Assembly: GCA_051650265.1 (NCBI GenBank)
Contig: JBOFIR010000136.1
Location: forward strand, 1-20,204
Length of the DNA stretch: 20,204 nt
Origin: JBOFEH01 sp051650265
GTDB taxonomy: Bacteria > Bacillota > Clostridia > Lachnospirales > Cellulosilyticaceae
Reading direction: 5' to 3'
Shown: positions 1 through 6,266 of the stretch, in pieces
Numbering within the stretch: the first letter of the stretch is position 1
Layout of the letters: every line of letters starts with the position of its first letter
The notes under the pieces: model-generated
What the model was told of the DNA's origin: nothing
Seen by the model: only the letters and a program-made list of their open reading frames with translations
The model's database searches: none
Made by a program: the position numbers and the translations under genes

Positions 1-96
1 TAAGACCCCTTGTAGACTACGAGGTAGATAGGTTGGAGGTGTAAGCATGGTAACATGTGTAGCTGACCAATACTAACGGTTCGAGGGTTTGACCTA
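1..96 (+). rRNA. 23S ribosomal RNA, 3' end (partial)
   Basis: The window opens inside the last domain of 23S rRNA. The stretch at about 49-94, with the conserved TAACATGTGTAGCTGACCAA segment and the closing GAGGGTTTGACC block, matches the 3' end of bacterial 23S genes. The exact 3' end is estimated from the position of the final GACC. The gene begins outside the window. Confidence 0.95.
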
Positions 97-131
97 AATG
101 GTTAAAACCATTGCAGTATTTGTTTTTGAAG

Positions 132-153
132 GTATATAGTAACAACTATATAC
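132..153 (+). other. Hairpin in the 23S-5S spacer
   Basis: GTATATAGT (132-140) and ACTATATAC (145-153) form a perfect 9-bp stem with an AACA loop. No U-tract follows, so this is not a terminator. It lies between the mature 23S and 5S sequences, so a role as an rRNA processing site or spacer fold is likely but inferred. Confidence 0.5.
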
Positions 154-160
154 AAACAAT

Positions 161-277
161 TTTGGTGGCGATGCGACTAGGGGACACACCCGTTCCCATA
201 CCGAACACGCAGGTTAAGACCTAGTCGGCCGATGATACTTGTCTGGAGACGGACCGGGAAAGTAGGTGGCTGCCAAA
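161..277 (+). rRNA. 5S ribosomal RNA
   Basis: The sequence has the 5S signature CCCGTTCCCATACCGAACACG at about 188-208 and a typical length of about 117 nt. The two ends pair over nine positions (161-169 with 269-277, two of them G-U), which defines the boundaries. It follows 23S rRNA directly in the usual operon order. Confidence 0.95.
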
Positions 278-283
278 TTAAAT

Positions 284-365
284 GGAGGGATTCCCGAGTG
301 GCCAAAGGGGGCAGACTGTAAATCTGTTGGCACCGCCTTCGAAGGTTCGAATCCTTCTCCCTCCA
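284..365 (+). tRNA. tRNA-Tyr (anticodon GTA)
   Basis: The acceptor stem is GGAGGGA (284-290) with TCCCTCC (358-364) and discriminator A365. The anticodon GTA lies at 318-320 in a 7-nt loop. A long variable arm makes it a class II tRNA, as expected for bacterial tRNA-Tyr. The T arm is GAAGG-TTCGAAT-CCTTC (341-357). The 3' CCA is not encoded (the next bases are CTA), so CCA must be added after transcription. It lies 6 nt behind 5S and is probably cotranscribed with the rRNA operon. Confidence 0.95.
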
Positions 366-367
366 CT

Positions 368-395
368 AAAACCTTTGCTTAGCAAAGGTTTTTTT
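368..395 (+). terminator. Terminator of the rRNA-tRNA operon
   Basis: AACCTTTGC (370-378) pairs with GCAAAGGTT (382-390) over a TTA loop and runs into a T-tract. It sits just behind tRNA-Tyr and ends the rRNA-tRNA transcript. Confidence 0.9.
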
Positions 396-445
396 ATATG
401 TAAAAATAGAGGATCTTACTGATTTAATAAATAGATATAATAAAT

Positions 446-485
446 AAAAAGCATTCCGATTATAAGTCATCGGAATGCTTTTTTA
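446..485 (-). terminator. Terminator of the chemoreceptor gene (bidirectional)
   Basis: AAAAAGCATTCCGAT (446-460) and ATCGGAATGCTTTTT (469-483) form a perfect 15-bp stem with an 8-nt loop. Flanking A and T runs allow termination from either side. Its main job is probably to end the minus-strand chemoreceptor transcript, whose stop codon is about 95 bp away. It could also back up the rRNA terminator. Confidence 0.85.
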
Positions 486-579
486 TTTTATAGTAAACAT
501 GTTTTTCTCTATGTTTACTACTGTAGGAATCCATATATTATTTGTAGTACTTCTAGCTACTGTAAGAAAGTGTGTGGTG

Positions 580-2715
580 TTATTTGAATGTGGAATAAGA
601 TTCTTTTAAGTGATCCATATGATCACTTAATTTAGTGGACATGCTTAGAAGTTGATTTGCAAATTCTGCCTGTGTTGTACTTGATGCAGATACTTCTTCA
701 GAGACACTGGCAGCTTCTTGAATAATTGCAGCAATTTCTGTAAGACTAGATGCCACGGAATGTTTATTCGTTTCAACGGTTTTTAGGAATTCAGTAGCAG
801 CATAAATTTCTTCATCTACAGTGACCATTTGATCATGGATAGTTGTAAAAGTTTCTGTAGTATCTTTTACAATAGGTAATTGTTTATTAAATACATCAAT
901 TGCTTTATCCATCTCATTGAGTGTGAGTTCTTTCTTTTCAAGTATATTAGAGATTGTCTCTTGAATCGTTACAATAAGATCTTGTGTTTGAGTAGATAAT
1001 TTACGAACTTCATCTGCGACTACTGCAAAACCTCGGCCTGATTCACCAGCCCGTGCAGCTTCAATTGCTGCATTAAGCGAGAGTAGATTTGTTTGATTAT
1101 TAATAGCGATAATGAGATCGACAACATGCTTGATATTATTAGCTTCTGCACCAAGGCTTTGAACATGTCCTGATACATTTTGTGTAATAAGTAGTGTGCT
1201 TTGTGATTGGTTTGATAATATTTCTAATTGTTCTTTTGTAGCATTACCAAGAGCCATAGTACTATTGGATACATGTTGAATACGTGACATAAGCTCTTGA
1301 ACTTGTCCGATATTTTCAGAGAGATTATCCATAAGAGATACGGATTGTTCTACTTCTACAGCCTGTTGGGTAGCACCCTTTGCGATGCTATCAATAGCAA
1401 TTTCAATCTCTTGAGAGATACTTGCTGTAGAATGAGCAACTTCTTGAAGTGCAGAGGTTTCCTTTTCTACTTCTAAAGTAACAGATTTTGAATTTGTAAT
1501 AATACCACTTAGGGTATGAAGCATCTTGCTAAATCCTTCTACTAACGAACGCGTTTCATGGTTGGTGATATGAATATCAGTTGCTAGCTTATCTTGTAAG
1601 TCAAGTTCTCCATGTTCAACACGTGTCATAAAGTGTGCAAGACCTTTAATGGATTTGGTGATACGTGTTGTTACAAGTAAACTTAAGACAATGATAATTA
1701 TAGTAAATAAACATACTAATATCATAATTTCAATCCATGCACTAGAAAGTGTACTCAAGAGAACTGAATAAGGTGCATCAACGGCTAATGTCCAGCCATT
1801 GCTCAAATCACATAATGTAAGTAGGCTTCTTTGTGTAGGTACATTTGTTTTGGAAACTGTAGCTGAAGCAAGTACTTCTAATTGTTTAACAATTTCTGAA
1901 GGAACAGATTGACCTATAAGTTTGGAATCATTTGAGAGCATAATCTGTTTATTTTTATCAAAGAGTATGAGCGGGATTTCAGTATCAATACTTGCTAATG
2001 AGATAATCGTATCATAGAAGGATTGTTTGAGTTTAAATAAAATAATTGTATTTGGCTCATTATCTTGAATAAAAAGAGGTCTTGCAACTACGACACTGGC
2101 CTCACCCTTTGTAGAATCTATAGGTAATCCAAGGGATTCATTAGAGAGATAAAACCATGTACTGCGACTACGATCTTTAAATGTTTGTTCATAGAAAGGT
2201 GTATCTTGGAAACTCGTAGTCATATAGGCCTCTAAGACTTTTGTATTACCTGCATTTTTAGATTGATGGATAATTTGGTTATCCTGAATAACAAAGAATC
2301 CATCAATAAATTGATTGGTTAATAATAGCTTAGAAACTTCTTTTTCAATCTCATTACTTATAGAAAGGCGATCTACTTCAGATATAATATTATAATTTTT
2401 AGCGTAGCGTCTGAGCTTATCATAGTTAACTAGTTTTTGGGAAACAGCATTAATGTTGCTAATGGATTGTTCCATATTGTATTGGAATTGATCTACAATT
2501 CTTGAGGAGTAGCTACTAATTGTATTTTCCATAGCATCTTTTACCTGAAAGTTAATAAAAAGGCATATGCATAAAAGTGGAATAAGACTTAGACTTAAAA
2601 AAAGTAATGTAAGTTGGTGACTGAGTTTGGATTCACGTGAAAGACGATGAAAAGCTTTGAATGTTTTGGCCTGAAAGCGTAGACGTGCTAAAAACTTGTT
2701 GAAAATCTTGTGCAT
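580..2715 (-). CDS. Methyl-accepting chemotaxis protein (transmembrane chemoreceptor)
   Basis: A 711-residue chemoreceptor. It has a short cytoplasmic N-terminus, a membrane segment at about 35-55, an extracytoplasmic sensor of about 270 residues (Cache-like by size, no ligand predictable), a second membrane segment at 326-350, a HAMP linker at about 351-402, and a long signalling coiled coil. The conserved tip that contacts CheA/CheW lies at about 540-575, with NQTNLLSLNAAIEAARAGE followed by GRGFAVVADEVRKL. No C-terminal CheR-binding pentapeptide is visible. The ATG has AAGGAG about 8 nt upstream. It is a single gene, and no che genes are nearby. Its promoter is superimposed on that of the divergent exported-protein gene. 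The class call is secure, the ligand unknown. Confidence 0.95.
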   Translation of the reverse strand: MHKIFNKFLARLRFQAKTFKAFHRLSRESKLSHQLTLLFLSLSLIPLLCICLFINFQVKDAMENTISSYSSRIVDQFQYNMEQSISNINAVSQKLVNYDKLRRYAKNYNIISEVDRLSISNEIEKEVSKLLLTNQFIDGFFVIQDNQIIHQSKNAGNTKVLEAYMTTSFQDTPFYEQTFKDRSRSTWFYLSNESLGLPIDSTKGEASVVVARPLFIQDNEPNTIILFKLKQSFYDTIISLASIDTEIPLILFDKNKQIMLSNDSKLIGQSVPSEIVKQLEVLASATVSKTNVPTQRSLLTLCDLSNGWTLAVDAPYSVLLSTLSSAWIEIMILVCLFTIIIIVLSLLVTTRITKSIKGLAHFMTRVEHGELDLQDKLATDIHITNHETRSLVEGFSKMLHTLSGIITNSKSVTLEVEKETSALQEVAHSTASISQEIEIAIDSIAKGATQQAVEVEQSVSLMDNLSENIGQVQELMSRIQHVSNSTMALGNATKEQLEILSNQSQSTLLITQNVSGHVQSLGAEANNIKHVVDLIIAINNQTNLLSLNAAIEAARAGESGRGFAVVADEVRKLSTQTQDLIVTIQETISNILEKKELTLNEMDKAIDVFNKQLPIVKDTTETFTTIHDQMVTVDEEIYAATEFLKTVETNKHSVASSLTEIAAIIQEAASVSEEVSASSTTQAEFANQLLSMSTKLSDHMDHLKESYSTFK

Positions 2716-2770
2716 TATAAAGTCTCCTTATAAAATGATTAATTTGAATTGATTACAAAAATCACAACTT

Positions 2771-2799
2771 ATTGTAATTAATGGTAAAATATGGTACAA
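2771..2799 (-). promoter_or_regulatory. Chemoreceptor promoter, superimposed on the opposite-strand promoter
   Basis: On the minus strand TTGTAC (2799-2794), a 17-bp spacer and TACAAT (2776-2771) form a good sigma-A-type promoter, with the start expected near 2764, about 49 nt before the chemoreceptor ATG. The -35 box lies on the plus-strand promoter's -10 box and vice versa. Confidence 0.65.
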
Positions 2800-2800
2800 T
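2772..2800 (+). promoter_or_regulatory. Promoter of the exported-protein gene
   Basis: TTGTAA (2772-2777), a 17-bp spacer and TACAAT (2795-2800) form a sigma-A-type promoter with an extended TGG before the -10 box. The expected start near 2807 leaves about 20 nt of leader, holding a GGGGGGAT ribosome binding site before the GTG at 2828. Confidence 0.7.
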
Positions 2801-2827
2801 CCATACATATTATTAGGGGGGATAGCT

Positions 2828-3568
2828 GTGCAAAAGAAAAAATGGATTTGTGGCGTATTAATCGCAATAGTTGTACAAGCCTATATAATCTTAGGAACGG
2901 ATCAGTTAAGTGAATCCAGACCAAAAGACTGGTTAGGGGAATCATTTAAGCATGTAGAGGAAGCTTCAAAAAAACTCCTCAGTAAAAAAGAAATCAAAGT
3001 GATTCAGAATCAAGAGGGTATTGTAACAGATGTTTTCCTTAGAGGTACTAATATAGCTATTGATAGTATTAGAGTGGGAGATCCCATGGAGAAAATACTG
3101 AAAGTATACCCTAGTGATTGGGTAGAAACCTATCCCAATTATGTATTGATATTAAAAGGAAAAGAAAAGCTTTTTGGGGTAGCATCCGACTATATTATTT
3201 ATCGGATTAAAAACAATAAAGTTGAAGAGATTCAGATAGGATATACCACATATTTTGAGAATGTAATGCTTCCCAAATCTAATGAAGAAGCAGAGTTATT
3301 ATTGCAAGGGGAGTGGCTGTCCGAACATAATACACATATGAAGTTTGATAATGGACATCTTGAAAATAATTTATTAAAAGATTTATATGACTATCAGCAG
3401 TACAAAGTGATCTCACCGAATAAATTATTAATTTCTAGATCTAAAGATGGAAAAGTAGAAAAAATTTATTTGCGCTTTTTTGTAGGGAATGAAACACTTT
3501 ATCTATTCGATGTAAATGAGCTTGGTATCCCAATTAGAGAAACTGTAGAGGAATTCAAACTTAGGTAA
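2828..3568 (+). CDS. Exported or membrane-anchored protein of unknown function
   Basis: I do not recognise a named family. The 246-residue product starts at GTG with a G-rich ribosome binding site 5-6 nt upstream. The N-terminus has KKK followed by a hydrophobic stretch at about 7-24, with no lipobox cysteine afterwards. It is therefore a signal anchor or signal peptide, and the rest should lie outside the cell. Residues about 75-140 (motif IRVGDPMEKILKVYPSDW, then alternating strands) look like the short repeat fold in which a G-x-P-x-x-x-I-x-K motif precedes a beta hairpin. Residues about 155-235 start with a G-x-W motif and read as a small beta-barrel (lipocalin-like) domain. Both domain readings are inference. 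No terminator is seen downstream. Confidence 0.75.
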   Translation: MQKKKWICGVLIAIVVQAYIILGTDQLSESRPKDWLGESFKHVEEASKKLLSKKEIKVIQNQEGIVTDVFLRGTNIAIDSIRVGDPMEKILKVYPSDWVETYPNYVLILKGKEKLFGVASDYIIYRIKNNKVEEIQIGYTTYFENVMLPKSNEEAELLLQGEWLSEHNTHMKFDNGHLENNLLKDLYDYQQYKVISPNKLLISRSKDGKVEKIYLRFFVGNETLYLFDVNELGIPIRETVEEFKLR

Positions 3569-3639
3569 TATCTATCAAAATCAATTAATATTATATTCTA
3601 AATTAATAAAAATTAAACAGACAAATAGGATAAATACAC

Positions 3640-3668
3640 TTGCGAAGTCACTTGATTTATGATATTAT
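3640..3668 (+). promoter_or_regulatory. Promoter of the cold-shock gene
   Basis: TTGCGA (3640-3645), a 17-bp spacer and TATTAT (3663-3668) form a good sigma-A-type promoter. The expected start near 3675 gives a leader of about 120 nt, long for this genome but typical of cold-shock genes. Confidence 0.65.
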
Positions 3669-3674
3669 CACAAT

Positions 3675-3797
3675 GAAAGTTAAAATATTGGAATTAGATA
3701 CGAATGTAGGCCCCTTGGTATAACCGGTACGGACCGAAAGCGTTGAAAGTATCCGTGTTTTAGCAAGATAATTTTTTTGTTTTAAGGAGGCCTATCA
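3675..3797 (+). promoter_or_regulatory. Structured cold-shock leader that can mask its ribosome binding site
   Basis: TAGGCCCCTT (3707-3716) can pair with AAGGAGGCCTA (3784-3794) over 10 bp with one bulged A, covering the whole Shine-Dalgarno sequence of the cold-shock gene 3 nt before its ATG. Between the arms, alternative hairpins are possible: CGGT/ACCG (3725-3728 with 3733-3736) competes with ACGGA/TCCGT (3729-3733 with 3752-3756). A U-run (3772-3778) precedes the ribosome binding site. Temperature-dependent cold-shock leaders are known in E. coli cspA and in staphylococci. That this one switches is inference. Confidence 0.5.
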
Positions 3798-3995
3798 ATG
3801 TTAGGAAAAGTTAAATGGTTTAACGCAGAAAAAGGTTTTGGTTTCATCGAAAGAGAAAATGGAGATGACGTATTCGTACATTTCTCAGCAATCCAATCTG
3901 AAGGATTCAAAACTTTAGAAGAAGGTCAATCAGTTGAATTCGACATCGTTGAAGGAAACAGAGGACCACAAGCTGCTAACGTAACTCGTAAATAA
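3798..3995 (+). CDS. Cold-shock protein, CspA/CspB family
   Basis: A 65-residue single-domain OB-fold protein that binds single-stranded nucleic acid and acts as an RNA chaperone. RNP1 reads KGFGFI (12-17) and RNP2 reads VFVHFS (25-30), with the surface aromatics W7, F14, F16, F26, H28 and F29 in place. The length is standard for the family, and the C-terminus has the usual GPQAANV block. The ATG lies 7 nt behind AAGGAGG. It is transcribed alone from 3640-3668 through the long leader and ended at 4009-4038. The family has many paralogues, so no particular csp letter can be given. Confidence 0.97.
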   Translation: MLGKVKWFNAEKGFGFIERENGDDVFVHFSAIQSEGFKTLEEGQSVEFDIVEGNRGPQAANVTRK

Positions 3996-4008
3996 TTTTA
4001 CGTATATT

Positions 4009-4038
4009 AAGTCTATAGAGTAATCTATAGGCTTTTTT
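4009..4038 (+). terminator. Terminator of the cold-shock gene
   Basis: AAGTCTATAG (4009-4018) pairs with CTATAGGCTT (4025-4034), including one U-G pair, over the loop AGTAAT, and is followed by a T-tract. Confidence 0.85.
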
Positions 4039-4170
4039 ATTTGCAAAAATTTATCATGCATGAGGTAGTATAAAAAGCACGTTCTAATTATCAGAAGACC
4101 TTCATAGTATAGGCAAAGGCAATTATTTGTTTAAATTATTGACTAGCTATTTTGAAGGGGAGGAAGGATA

Positions 4171-4752
4171 ATGATTAACAGAGCAATGTTAAAAGAACAA
4201 AGTAAGAATCAGCTCAAAGGAAGATGGGTGATTACAGGCGGTCTTTATTTGCTTATGATGGTTGTTCTCATTATAATTGAGTGTATTCCAACGATAGGTT
4301 GGATTGGGACAATCTTGATAGTACCGCCATGTGTTTTAACTTATGCAATTATTGCTTTAAAGGCATCTCGTATGGAACAGCTTAATATTGATGATACATG
4401 GAGTGGATTCCTAAACTACGGAAAGGCAATAGGGCTGTATTTTTGGACAATATTATGGACATGGTTATGGGCACTTCTTTTAATTATCCCTGGGATTATA
4501 AAGGGATTAAGTTATTCAATGGCGTTTTATATTCTTGCAGACAATCCTAACATGGGTATTAGAGAGGCTTTTAATGAAAGTAAGCGGATCACATATGGAC
4601 ATAAATGGGATTTGTTTGTATTAGGCTTATCTTTTATGGGGTGGGTAATATTGGCCGTACTTACGTTTGGAATAGGATACTTCTGGCTTATTCCTTATAT
4701 GCAAACAACCTATGCAAATACTTATAAGTCTCTTGCAGGAAAAGAATATTAA
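4171..4752 (+). CDS. DUF975 family integral membrane protein
   Basis: A 193-residue multi-spanning protein of the DUF975 family, common in Bacillota and of unknown biochemical role. Family marks are the N-terminal NRAMLKEQSKNQLKGRW block, hydrophobic segments at about 21-41, 43-66, 88-118 and 146-172, the IIPGIIKGLSYSMAFYILAD motif after the third segment, and the loop with ADNPNMGIREAFNESKRI. The short C-terminus ends in YANTYKSLAG. The ATG has GGGGAGGAAGG just upstream. Its promoter is not clear: the 130 bp between the cold-shock terminator and the gene show no convincing pair of boxes. It is ended by the shared terminator at 4759-4790. Family assignment is firm, function unknown. Confidence 0.88.
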   Translation: MINRAMLKEQSKNQLKGRWVITGGLYLLMMVVLIIIECIPTIGWIGTILIVPPCVLTYAIIALKASRMEQLNIDDTWSGFLNYGKAIGLYFWTILWTWLWALLLIIPGIIKGLSYSMAFYILADNPNMGIREAFNESKRITYGHKWDLFVLGLSFMGWVILAVLTFGIGYFWLIPYMQTTYANTYKSLAGKEY

Positions 4753-4758
4753 GATATC

Positions 4759-4790
4759 AAAAAAGCGACTTCTTATGGAAGTCGCTTTTA
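4759..4790 (+). terminator. Bidirectional terminator between DUF975 and trhA
   Basis: AAAAGCGACTTC (4761-4772) and GAAGTCGCTTTT (4778-4789) form a perfect 12-bp stem with a 5-nt loop, flanked by A and T runs on both sides. It can end the plus-strand DUF975 transcript and the convergent minus-strand trhA transcript. Confidence 0.88.
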
Positions 4791-4817
4791 TAATATAGAA
4801 AAGTTGTATGAGTATTA

Positions 4818-5474
4818 TTAGAGAACGTATTGGAAAATAGCCCAGTAGTGGCAAGCACTACCTAACATGACGAAGATGTGAAAAATCTCGTGAAATCCAA
4901 AGGATTCTGAGATGTTTGGTTTCTTGAGACCATAGATCACTCCGCCAATAGTGTACATGACACCACCTAATACAAGCCATACAAAGCCGCCTAAGGAAAG
5001 AGAGTCATATAGTGGCTTGAGTGCAAAGATTGCAATCCATCCCATTCCAATATAAAGACCAGTAGAAAGCCATCTTGGCATATTAATCCAGAACATTTTA
5101 AGAAATATACCGATAATTGCTAATGACCATACAACTGTAATAATGCTCCATTTCCACACACCTTCTAAACTGAGTAGGCAAAATGGTGTATAAGAACCAG
5201 CAATTAAAATAAAAATCATTGAATGATCAAGCTTTTTGAGCTTCAGTAATATATGATCAGTTGTTTGAACAAGATGATAAATACCACTTGTTGTATAAAG
5301 AAGTACAAGACTAAGCCCAAAAATAATCATGGAAATCCAGGCTGGTGCAGACAAGGGTTCTCCTTGTTTGCCTAATAGAAGGATAAGTACTGTGCCAATC
5401 AGAGAAATAACAGCACCTGTAAGATGGGTAAAAGCATTAATAGGTTCTCTCACATAACTTTTCAAATCAATCAT
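4818..5474 (-). CDS. trhA: TrhA / hemolysin III family membrane protein (PAQR superfamily)
   Basis: A 218-residue seven-helix membrane protein of the HlyIII/TrhA family, related to eukaryotic PAQR receptors and linked to membrane lipid homeostasis in bacteria. It is not a proven toxin despite the old name. Expected metal-site motifs are present: N13-x3-H17 in the first helix, S63-x3-H67, the KLDHS motif at 81-85, and H195-x3-H199 near the C-terminus, with H209 in addition. The length is standard. Start choice is open: the ATG at 5474 directly abuts its GGAG (5478-5475), whereas the in-frame TTG at 5465 has a 9-nt spacing, so the true protein may be three residues shorter. A promoter lies at 5524-5553. 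Confidence 0.93.
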   Translation of the reverse strand: MIDLKSYVREPINAFTHLTGAVISLIGTVLILLLGKQGEPLSAPAWISMIIFGLSLVLLYTTSGIYHLVQTTDHILLKLKKLDHSMIFILIAGSYTPFCLLSLEGVWKWSIITVVWSLAIIGIFLKMFWINMPRWLSTGLYIGMGWIAIFALKPLYDSLSLGGFVWLVLGGVMYTIGGVIYGLKKPNISESFGFHEIFHIFVMLGSACHYWAIFQYVL

Positions 5475-5523
5475 CTCCTTGTCAACTTATGTAGTTATTA
5501 TAACTACTTATTGATATAAATAT

Positions 5524-5553
5524 ACTATATCATGATGAGAGGATAATAGTCAA
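5524..5553 (-). promoter_or_regulatory. Promoter of trhA
   Basis: On the minus strand TTGACT (5553-5548), an 18-bp spacer and TATAGT (5529-5524) fit sigma-A boxes. The start would fall about 45 nt before the gene. Confidence 0.6.
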
Positions 5554-5576
5554 TATAGTTATTTATATAAAATAGG

Positions 5577-5606
5577 TTGAAATATATGGATTAGGTAGTG
5601 TATGAT
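5577..5606 (+). promoter_or_regulatory. Promoter of the DUF1836 gene
   Basis: TTGAAA (5577-5582), an 18-bp spacer and TATGAT (5601-5606) lie about 35 bp before the GTG at 5642. This promoter is back-to-back with that of trhA but does not overlap it. Confidence 0.6.
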
Positions 5607-5641
5607 AAGGACAGATAAGAATATGAGGAGGCAGGGCAAAC

Positions 5642-6232
5642 GTGGAGAAGCAGTGGTTACAAGATAAAGTAGAAGAATTAGGTCTTAGAAATAATATAGA
5701 AATTGGCGATATTCCCGATTTGGACCTTTATATGGATCAACTCATTACTTTGTTTGAAAGTAAGTTATCTCATACAAAAAGGTATGATGAGGACAAGCTC
5801 TTAACAAAAACAATGATTAATAACTATACAAAAGATAAGGTGTTAATGCCTGCACATAAAAAGAAGTATACCAAAGATCATATTATCTTGATGATTATGC
5901 TCTATCAACTCAAGAATATTCTTAGCATAAGTGATATAAAAGATGTATTTGAAGTCTTAAAAGAATCAGACCAAATCGATTCACATAAGTTAACTTGTAT
6001 TTATCAGAGTTATTTATTATGTAAAGAGACAGAATTAGAATGTTTTAAGGTAGATGTTGATAGACGCATTGATGACATCAATGCAACATTAGAACAAAAT
6101 AATATTGTAGATGAAAGCATGAGTAGTATACTCTTGGTATTAGAACTTATTGAACAAGCAGTATACCTCAAAAAGTTAGCTGAAAAAATTATAGATGAAA
6201 AAATCAAACCTATAGATGAACATAAAAAATAA
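5642..6232 (+). CDS. DUF1836 domain protein (predicted MerR-like DNA-binding regulator)
   Basis: A 196-residue soluble protein. Residues about 20-105 match the DUF1836 pattern: IPDLDLYMDQL near 23-34, then LLTKTMINNYTKDKVLMP, KKKYTKDHIILMIMLYQLK and a following LSISDIKDVF. In this family the block is read as a winged-helix, MerR-like DNA-binding domain. The C-terminal part (about 110-196) is helical and charged, ends in KIKPIDEHKK, and has no recognised ligand or metal motif. It starts at GTG, 10 nt behind AGGAGG. Its own stop codon lies inside the terminator stem at 6231-6259. It is a single gene with its own promoter, and its target is unknown. A regulatory role is inferred. Confidence 0.8.
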   Translation: MEKQWLQDKVEELGLRNNIEIGDIPDLDLYMDQLITLFESKLSHTKRYDEDKLLTKTMINNYTKDKVLMPAHKKKYTKDHIILMIMLYQLKNILSISDIKDVFEVLKESDQIDSHKLTCIYQSYLLCKETELECFKVDVDRRIDDINATLEQNNIVDESMSSILLVLELIEQAVYLKKLAEKIIDEKIKPIDEHKK

Positions 6233-6262
6233 AGGGAATGTCTCAAGGACACTCCCTTTTTG
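6231..6262 (+). terminator. Bidirectional terminator between DUF1836 and pckA
   Basis: AAAGGGAATGTC (6231-6242) pairs with GACACTCCCTTT (6248-6259) except for one A/C mismatch, over the loop TCAAG, with T's after it and A's before it. The DUF1836 stop codon overlaps the stem, and the pckA stop lies 5 bp away on the other strand. Confidence 0.85.
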
Positions 6263-6266
6263 TTTT

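Noticed and set aside
3700..3790. c-di-GMP or other known riboswitch in the cold-shock leader
   Set aside because: The conserved cores of GEMM-I, GEMM-II and preQ1 types are not present. The pairing with the ribosome binding site explains the region better.
4627..4854. 75-residue minus-strand ORF across the DUF975 end and the trhA end
   Set aside because: It crosses a strong bidirectional terminator and overlaps two well-supported genes in other frames.
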